This document shows, one piece after another, positions 5,783-9,948 of a DNA stretch of 9,948 bases. Origin of the DNA: CAYLLT01 sp964548565. Its GTDB lineage: Bacteria; Planctomycetota; Phycisphaerae; UBA1845; PWPN01. The notes under the pieces are model-generated. The model was given only the letters and a program-made list of their open reading frames with translations, was not told where the DNA came from and made no database searches. The stretch lies in the NCBI GenBank assembly GCA_964548565.1, contig CAZJTF010000270.1, positions 1-9,948 on the forward strand. Reading direction: 5' to 3'. Every line of letters begins with the position of its first letter. Within the stretch, counting starts at the first letter, position 1. Position numbers and translations under genes: made by a program.

Positions 5783-6600
5783 GCGCGCTCGCCCGCGCAC
5801 CTGTCAGTGGTTTTGCCCTTCGCGTCCGTGACCTCTCCGTGGCGCTGAGGGGCACGCCCATCCTCTGGAATGTCAACTTCGAACCCGCCGTCGGCATGCT
5901 CAATGCCATCATCGGCCCGAACGGCGCCGGCAAGACGACGCTGCTCCGGGCCATCCTCGACCTGGTGCCCTACCGCGGCACAATCGAGATCGGCCGCACG
6001 TCCGATGGCAGGCCGCTCTGCATGGGCTACGTTCCCCAGCGGCTCGATTTTGACCGCGGCATGCCCATGACAGTCCTCGATATGCTCTGCACCGGGCTGC
6101 AGCGCTGGCCGCTCTGGCTCGGCCACCGCGGCGGCCCCCGCCGGCTCGCCCGGGAGTGCCTGGCGCGTGTGGGCGGATCCGGCTGGGAGCAGCGGGAGAT
6201 CGGCCACCTCTCCGGCGGCGAGTTGCAGCGCGTGCTGCTCGCGATGGCACTGACCAACCGCCCCGATATCCTCCTGCTCGATGAGCCGGTCTCGGGAGTC
6301 GACGTCGCCGGCGAACAGCTCTTCTGCGACCTGCTCGGCAGCCTCCAGAAGGAGGGGCACTACACGATGCTGCTCGTCAGCCACGATCTCAGCATCGTCA
6401 CGGAGCACGCCCAGTACGTCATCTGCCTCAACGGCACCGTCCAGTGCCAGGGGCGGACACTCGACACTCTGACCGCGGAAAACCTGCGGTCGCTCTACCG
6501 CTACGACGTCGGGTTGTACGGCCACAGCGGCGTGCACGAGGGGCACTCGCACGCCCACGCCTGTTCGCACCACCACGGCCCGCCGGAGCAGACACCCTGA
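5779..6600 (+). CDS. znuC: Zinc ABC transporter, ATP-binding protein
   Basis: Cytoplasmic ATPase that powers zinc import through ZnuB. All ABC motifs are intact: Walker A GPNGAGKTT (46-54), Q-loop Gln87 (YVPQR), signature LSGGELQR (144-151), Walker B ILLLDEP with Glu169, and the H-loop His202 (LVSHD). The family match is the metal-type ZnuC/MntB group. An unusual C-terminal tail (249-266) holds 8 His within 18 residues (HSGVHEGHSHAHACSHHH) and may bind or buffer zinc on the cytoplasmic side. The GTG start overlaps the znuA stop (GTGA) and has GGAGG 7 nt upstream. The stop shares one base with the znuB ATG. Confidence 0.95.
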   Translation: MSALARAPVSGFALRVRDLSVALRGTPILWNVNFEPAVGMLNAIIGPNGAGKTTLLRAILDLVPYRGTIEIGRTSDGRPLCMGYVPQRLDFDRGMPMTVLDMLCTGLQRWPLWLGHRGGPRRLARECLARVGGSGWEQREIGHLSGGELQRVLLAMALTNRPDILLLDEPVSGVDVAGEQLFCDLLGSLQKEGHYTMLLVSHDLSIVTEHAQYVICLNGTVQCQGRTLDTLTAENLRSLYRYDVGLYGHSGVHEGHSHAHACSHHHGPPEQTP

Positions 6601-7505
6601 TGGAATGCGCAGCCTACGAGTGGTGGTCCACAACGGGTCTGCCGGCGGTCCATACCGCCATGCGGCAGCTGCTGCCGTTCGCCTGGACCCAGGACGCGTT
6701 CATCCTCAACGCCCTCCTCGAGTGCATCCTGCTGGCGCCGGTCTGCGCCGCCATGGGCGTTCAGGTCGTCAACTTCCGGATGGCGTTTTTCTCCGATGCC
6801 ATCTCGCACTCCGCCTTTGCGGGCGTCGCGATCGGTTTCGTCCTGAATGAGGCGATGAAGCGCTCGGGCGGCCTGCTGTTTGACCCCCGCATCGCGCTCG
6901 TCCTGTTCGGAGTTTTCGTCGGGCTTGGAATCGCCTATGTCCGCCGGCGCACGGACCTCTCCAACGATACTGTCATCGGCGTCTTCTTCAGCAGCGTCGT
7001 CGCCCTGGGACTGGCCATCATTACCACCAGCCAGGCGAGGACGAGCGAGTTCCAGACGTACCTCTACGGCGACATCCTGACCCTCGACGCCGCCGATCTC
7101 GCTCTCTCGGCCATCCTGGCTGTCGTCGTGACCGTATTCATGCTGCTCAGCTTCAACGGTATGACGCTGGTCGGCCTCAACGCCGAGATGGCCCACAGCC
7201 GGGGCGTCCGCGTGCGGCTCTACGACTACCTGTTCTCCCTGCTGCTCGCCCTGGTCGTGACGGCCTCGATCCGGACCGCCGGAATCCTCCTTGTGACCGC
7301 CATGCTGGTCGTACCGGCCGCCACCGCCCGTAACCTCGCCCGGACGGCCGGCGGGATGTTCCGCTGGGCCCTCCTGATCGGCCTCCTCAGCGGGGTCATC
7401 GGGACCCTCGCCTCCGCCCGCATCGTCGAAATCAGTACCGGGGCGGTCATTGTCCTCACCGCCGCCTTCCTGTTCGCCGTCAGCGCCGCCGCCCGCCGGG
7501 CTTGA
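6600..7505 (+). CDS. znuB: Zinc ABC transporter, membrane permease
   Basis: Integral membrane permease of the ABC-3 family that forms the zinc channel with ZnuC bound on the cytoplasmic face. The 301 residues contain about seven to eight hydrophobic segments. Family hallmarks are FFSDAISHSAFAGVAIG in the early helices, YLYGDIL in the middle, and RTAGILLVTAMLVVPAATA in the second half. Reading could be extended upstream in frame to 6444, but that part is the znuC gene in another frame and has no transporter character. The ATG at 6600 overlaps the znuC stop by one base (TGATG), the coupling expected in this operon. GGAG lies 11 nt upstream, so translation probably depends on coupling. It closes the znuACB operon. 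Confidence 0.94.
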   Translation: MECAAYEWWSTTGLPAVHTAMRQLLPFAWTQDAFILNALLECILLAPVCAAMGVQVVNFRMAFFSDAISHSAFAGVAIGFVLNEAMKRSGGLLFDPRIALVLFGVFVGLGIAYVRRRTDLSNDTVIGVFFSSVVALGLAIITTSQARTSEFQTYLYGDILTLDAADLALSAILAVVVTVFMLLSFNGMTLVGLNAEMAHSRGVRVRLYDYLFSLLLALVVTASIRTAGILLVTAMLVVPAATARNLARTAGGMFRWALLIGLLSGVIGTLASARIVEISTGAVIVLTAAFLFAVSAAARRA

Positions 7506-7530
7506 TTCGCCGCAGAAAGGCTGGTAACTT
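7502..7530 (+). promoter_or_regulatory. Possible promoter for the Trm112-like gene and rpsR
   Basis: TTGATT (7502-7507), a 17-nt spacer and TAACTT (7525-7530), starting inside the end of znuB. The matches are moderate; read-through from the znu operon is the alternative. Confidence 0.25.
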
Positions 7531-7541
7531 GCTTTATTGCC

Positions 7542-7578
7542 CCGGCCGGGCCCCTCGGGCCTTGACCGGTCTTTTTTT
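7542..7578 (+). terminator. Possible terminator or attenuator between znuB and the Trm112-like gene
   Basis: A GC-rich segment able to fold (GGCC 7549-7552 with GGCC 7558-7561, outer CCGG pairs 7542-7545 with 7566-7569) runs into seven T residues (7572-7578). The stem is imperfect. It could end znu transcription or attenuate read-through into the next two genes. Confidence 0.35.
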
Positions 7579-7602
7579 CAGGGATCGAAAGGTCGCTCGC
7601 CC

Positions 7603-7833
7603 ATGGCTCAGACGCTCAATCCGGATCTGATGCAGATCCTGGTCTGCCCGGAAAGCCATGCCCGCCTCGTGCAGGTAGGCGACTGGCTCTACAGCACCGA
7701 TCCGGCGACCCGCCGGCGGTATCCGATCCGGGAAGGGATTCCGATCATGCTGATCGATGAATCCGACGTCGTGGACGAGGCCGAATTCGGCCGTATCATG
7801 CAGCAGGTGAAGGAGAACGCGACGCATGGCTAG
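7603..7833 (+). CDS. Trm112-like small protein lacking the usual zinc-binding cysteine pairs
   Basis: A 76-residue protein of the Trm112/YcaR family. In eukaryotes and archaea Trm112 activates several methyltransferases; the role of bacterial members is less clear. The family shape is plain: LNPDLMQILVCPESHARL, then WLYSTDPATRRRYPIREGIPIMLIDES. Canonical members have CPxC near the start and a second Cys pair before YPIRDGIP; here only one Cys remains (CPES) and the second site reads TDPATRRRYPI. Cys-poor versions exist in other bacteria too, so this is not necessarily decay. The ATG at 7603 is where the domain begins; the ribosome site (AAGG, 10 nt away) is weak. It overlaps rpsR by 8 nt, so the two are co-translated. 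Confidence 0.8.
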   Translation: MAQTLNPDLMQILVCPESHARLVQVGDWLYSTDPATRRRYPIREGIPIMLIDESDVVDEAEFGRIMQQVKENATHG

Positions 7834-8080
7834 CCAGGGCCAGCAGAAGAAGTCCCGCGGTTCACAAAGCAAGACCCGGTTCCCGGCCCGCGGCGGCAAG
7901 GACTGGAATGGTCCGCTCGTGGACTACAAGGAGGTCGAACTCCTCCGCAAGTTCCTGACCGCCAGCAGCAAGATGATGTCCCGCAAACGCGCCGGCACCA
8001 GTGCGGCCGAGCAGCGAGACCTGCGCCGCGCCATCAAGCGGGCCCGGTTCCTGGCCCTGCTGCCGTTCACCGGTACGTGA
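7826..8080 (+). CDS. rpsR: 30S ribosomal protein bS18, cysteine-free form
   Basis: Small-subunit ribosomal protein bS18, which binds bS6 and 16S rRNA in the platform. The core is unmistakable: VDYKEVELLRKFL (32-44), RKRAGTSAAEQRDLRRAIKR (53-72) and ARFLALLPF (73-81). The N-terminal 30 residues are basic and Gly/Ser-rich and contain no Cys, unlike zinc-binding bS18 proteins that carry a Cys motif just before the VDYK block. Two forms of bS18, with and without Cys, are known, and in some bacteria the Cys-free copy is induced during zinc starvation. Its place after the zinc importer fits that model. It is not next to rpsF or ssb, the usual neighbours. Whether another rpsR exists elsewhere cannot be seen here. 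AAGGAG lies about 10 nt before the ATG. Confidence 0.93.
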   Translation: MASQGQQKKSRGSQSKTRFPARGGKDWNGPLVDYKEVELLRKFLTASSKMMSRKRAGTSAAEQRDLRRAIKRARFLALLPFTGT

Positions 8081-8144
8081 TCGTCGCGGGAGCCAGCGGC
8101 GGGCGAACGGGATTCTTAGCCTCCGCCCACCACGCCGGCTGTAG

Positions 8145-8215
8145 CGTCCCGCAGCGGACGACAAGTGCAGCGGCCGTGCCTAGTGGCAACCGAATACTCA
8201 ATGAGCGGCCGCTGC
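8145..8215. repeat. Inverted repeats downstream of rpsR
   Basis: GCAGCGGCCG (8167-8176) and CGGCCGCTGC (8206-8215) are perfect 10-bp arms around a 29-nt loop. Inside the loop TGCC (8177-8180) and GGCA (8185-8188) can pair. A smaller stem CGTCC/GGACG (8145-8149, 8156-8160) precedes it. It may mark the 3' end of the rpsR mRNA, but there is no T-run. The rest of 8081-8372 shows no gene. Confidence 0.4.
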
Positions 8216-8320
8216 GTAACGCGTGGCGGCCACTCGTCTGAACCGGGTACCAGGAGTCAGGCGAGTCGCCTGTAATCGCCGGACCGCGAGAGTTGCTTTT
8301 GTTCCCTGCTCGCTGTCCCT

Positions 8321-8371
8321 TTGTTCGCCGTTCGCTCCTGTGCCTTTTTCGCTGGGGTTGTTCGCCGTTCG
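8321..8371. repeat. Direct repeat of 14 nt upstream of the tRNA gene
   Basis: TTGTTCGCCGTTCG occurs at 8321-8334 and again at 8358-8371, the second copy ending two bases before the tRNA. The surrounding 8287-8370 is pyrimidine-rich. No function is evident; it may be a remnant duplication or part of the tRNA promoter region. Confidence 0.4.
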
Positions 8372-8372
8372 T

Positions 8373-8446
8373 GCACTCGTAGCTCAATTGGATAGAGCAT
8401 CTGGCTTCGGACCAGAGGGTTGGGGGTTCGAGTCCCTCCGAGTGCG
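8373..8446 (+). tRNA. tRNA-Arg (anticodon UCG)
   Basis: A 74-nt cloverleaf. The acceptor stem is GCACTCG with CGAGTGC (7 bp). The D arm is GCTC-AATTGGATA-GAGC. The anticodon stem is TCTGG/CCAGA around the loop CTTCGGA, giving anticodon TCG, which reads CGA arginine codons. The variable loop is GGGTT. The T arm is GGGGG-TTCGAGT-CCCTC with one G-T pair. The discriminator base is G and CCA is not encoded. All stems are complete, so the gene looks functional. Confidence 0.97.
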
Positions 8447-9008
8447 ATTCTTATAGAACATTAACTTACGTAAGATTCAGAACCCAAAAAACCGCCCCTC
8501 AGAAACGCTTGGTGCTACGCCGGTGCTACTCCGGCACGATCGCAGTATTGCACCTCACCAACTCGCAGGCCTGGTGATTGCCCCTCCGTGGCCATCTGAG
8601 ACTTGCTGTGGAAATTGGCAAACTGGCAGGAGATTCAAGGACGATCCCCTCGAAGGCCATGGCGGCGACGTCTGGCCGCCCCATTCTGCCGCCTGCCGCG
8701 TGATAAATCCCGTCCTCCATGCACGATCAGGCGCTCCGCGACACCTCGCGATCGGCGAACCGTGGCGTATCTTGGCTCCATACGTCATGATCGCAGCCTC
8801 TCGAAACGGCCATTCAGACCATGCACCGCGCCGGCTTCCGCGTCGACTGGACGGACGATGCGGAGAGGCATACGTCCCGGGCAACAGAGTACAGCACCGC
8901 TGAGCGTGGACCGTTTTCGGGCCCCTCCACCCGATAACAGCAGAGGTGTCTTGGGTCGATCGGCGGGGCAACTTTCGTTCGCGCAATCAGAGGGGACCGC
9001 CAGCCTAC
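8447..9008. other. Non-coding stretch downstream of tRNA-Arg, no supported gene
   Basis: About 560 nt in which no reading frame has both a convincing start and a recognisable product. It contains a 10-bp palindrome CTTACGTAAG (8465-8474) and an imperfect tandem 11-mer, GGTGCTACGCC then GGTGCTACTCC (8511-8532), which also forms a 5-bp stem. Near 8800-8880 a short plus-strand frame reads TMHRAGFRVDWTDDAERHT, protein-like but with a stop just upstream and no start signal, so perhaps a gene remnant. The 3' side of a tRNA is a common integration target, but no integrase or duplicated tRNA end is visible. Confidence 0.5.
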
Positions 9009-9224
9009 TCAGCCGTGTTGCCACCATGCGCCCGCGGCACCGACGAACCAGACGGCGCCGCCGATGCAGGTGATTACGATCCAGACCCACGCCCCCGTGG
9101 GGAGTCGCCCATAGCTGTCGAGCCCTAATGCGCAGGAGATCCGGGCAACCAGGCCACAGAGCAGCAGCAGCACTCCCATCAACTGGATCGCCTTCCACTT
9201 CTTGCTTGTCAGCTCAATGGCCAT
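9009..9224 (-). CDS. Small two-helix membrane protein, function unknown
   Basis: A 71-residue protein with two hydrophobic helices, about 12-33 (AIQLMGVLLLLCGLVARIS) and 46-65 (WVWIVITCIGGAVWFVGAAG), a short polar turn between them, a basic N-terminus (KKWK) and the ending GAWWQHG. I do not recognise a named family; it looks like one of the many small inner-membrane proteins of unknown role. The ATG at 9224 is favoured over an upstream start at 9257 because GGAGGG lies 6 nt before it and the hydrophobic core begins soon after. It follows the gene at 9324-9848 by 99 nt on the same strand and may share its transcript. Confidence 0.7.
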   Translation of the reverse strand: MAIELTSKKWKAIQLMGVLLLLCGLVARISCALGLDSYGRLPTGAWVWIVITCIGGAVWFVGAAGAWWQHG

Positions 9225-9323
9225 ATCGCACCCTCCCGGGGCACCTGACGCAGACATCAGTTTTGTATGCGGATGAAGCGCAGGGGCGGCCAGCTCTCCC
9301 CCAACCAGCCGCCCTGTGAGATT

Positions 9324-9848
9324 TCAGACGACGATCATCGCCTTGCATACCGGGCACTTCGCACGATCGCCGGGAGCAAGATTCGCCGCACCGGGAATGC
9401 GGATCTTCCTGCCGCACACACTGCAGACCACTGTACGGTCAACGCCACCGCCAGCCAACCCAAGCGCGCTCTCAATTTCAGAGGGATCAACCGGGTTGTT
9501 GCGCGGTACGAGTTCCAGGTCTTCGATGAATTCCTCTTTCACTGGGGAGGGCACGGGAGCTGCCCATGTTCCCTGGACGACCGCAGGATTCCGCCACTTG
9601 AATGAGTTCTGCGCGATATGCCGAATCATCGTGAGCACCTCGCCGCAGGCGAGATTGAACAGCCCGGACACCATTGCCCCTATCCCGTAGATCACAATCG
9701 GCGAGCCCCTGACGTGTCTGTCCCCTCCAATCATTGAAATGAAGCCAACCAGGACAGCGACCGCGCCCGAGATTATGATCAGAACTCCGAAGATCCGCTG
9801 AATGGCGGCCAGCACTTCGCAACCAACGTAGCGTGGTGCGTCTTGCAT
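9324..9848 (-). CDS. Two-helix membrane protein with C-terminal zinc ribbon, function unknown
   Basis: A 174-residue protein. Two transmembrane helices lie at about 18-41 (RIFGVLIIISGAVAVLVGFI) and 48-70 (the IYGIGAMVSGLFNLAC region). A polar linker (about 75-138) holds the acidic peptide KEEFIEDLE. The C-terminus is a zinc ribbon with Cys142/Cys145 (CSVC) and Cys165/Cys168 (CPVC), separated by a PGAANLAPGDRAK segment; this resembles ribbons with CxxC-PG-KCPxC spacing seen in many planctomycete-type proteins. Both termini are probably cytoplasmic. The function is unknown. GGAGG lies 4 nt before the ATG and a GATAAT -10 box lies about 17 nt upstream. With the downstream 71-residue membrane protein it may form a two-gene unit. 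Confidence 0.8.
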   Translation of the reverse strand: MQDAPRYVGCEVLAAIQRIFGVLIIISGAVAVLVGFISMIGGDRHVRGSPIVIYGIGAMVSGLFNLACGEVLTMIRHIAQNSFKWRNPAVVQGTWAAPVPSPVKEEFIEDLELVPRNNPVDPSEIESALGLAGGGVDRTVVCSVCGRKIRIPGAANLAPGDRAKCPVCKAMIVV

Positions 9849-9864
9849 ACGTCCTCCCCGTCGG

Positions 9865-9870
9865 ATTATC
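9865..9870 (-). promoter_or_regulatory. Possible -10 box of the zinc-ribbon membrane protein gene
   Basis: Minus-strand GATAAT (9870-9865, 5 of 6 to consensus) would start transcription near 9858, giving a very short leader that still contains the GGGGAGGA ribosome site. No good -35 box is visible at 16-18 nt. The last 75 nt of the window beyond it show nothing firm. Confidence 0.3.
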
Positions 9871-9948
9871 CCGCGTTCTGGTTTGATTCAGGCTTAGTAT
9901 GACAGCGCTATCCCTTTTCGGCTCTCTTGGCCTTCCGGCGCCGGCTTT

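Noticed and set aside
6444..6599. Upstream extension of znuB
   Set aside because: It is the end of znuC in another frame; the permease begins at the ATG overlapping the znuC stop.
4769..7196. Long minus-strand frames opposite znuA, znuC and znuB
   Set aside because: They are antisense mirrors of GC-rich genes; the plus-strand products carry all family motifs.
8223..8456. Plus-strand frame ending in VAQLDRASGFGPEGWGFESLRV
   Set aside because: Its end is the tRNA-Arg gene read as protein, a well-known false annotation; the upstream part has no coding character.
8523..9198. Overlapping frames on both strands downstream of the tRNA
   Set aside because: None has a good ribosome site or a recognisable domain; composition looks like random high-GC translation.
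9908..9948. Possible C-terminal end (SRRRKAKRAEKG) of a minus-strand gene entering from the right
   Set aside because: Only about 13 codons are visible and other frames are equally open; it cannot be supported.
1..9948. CRISPR array, insertion sequence, integrase or toxin-antitoxin pair
   Set aside because: No regularly spaced repeats, transposase motifs or terminal inverted repeats were seen. The RHH protein has no toxin partner beside it; its neighbours are zinc transport genes.

Overview
The window is GC-rich, tightly packed bacterial chromosome. Gene content points to a Planctomycetota-type or other PVC-related bacterium: a stand-alone Clp N-domain protein, a secreted phosphodiester-glycosidase-type protein, small hypothetical membrane proteins, and a ribosomal bS18 outside its usual rpsF neighbourhood. 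This taxonomic guess is inference from gene content; no marker gene settles it.

Left part (1-4017), all on the minus strand: a D-Ala-D-Ala carboxypeptidase (PBP4/DacB type) cut by the left edge; a small acidic low-complexity protein; a secreted phosphodiester glycosidase-family protein with a probably leaderless mRNA; and a compact three-gene operon encoding a small membrane protein, a coiled-coil membrane-anchored protein with SAP/HeH-like segments, and a Clp_N-only protein.

Centre (4018-8080), plus strand: a zinc-centred block. It opens with a ribbon-helix-helix (RHH) protein fused to three CxxC pairs and a His-rich tail, followed by its own promoter and overlapping znuA-znuC-znuB for high-affinity zinc import. 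After a short gap come a Trm112-like protein without the usual Cys pairs and an overlapping cysteine-free bS18. A metal sensor, a zinc importer, and zinc-free versions of normally zinc-binding proteins side by side resemble known zinc-starvation regulons, but with an RHH-zinc ribbon protein where a Fur-family Zur would be expected. An 18-bp perfect palindrome lies in the divergent region ahead of this block, and an 11-bp AT-rich palindrome sits inside the znuA promoter.

Right part (8081-9948): about 290 nt of repeat-bearing non-coding DNA, a tRNA-Arg(UCG), about 560 nt with no convincing gene downstream of the tRNA, then two minus-strand genes for small two-helix membrane proteins, one with a C-terminal zinc ribbon.
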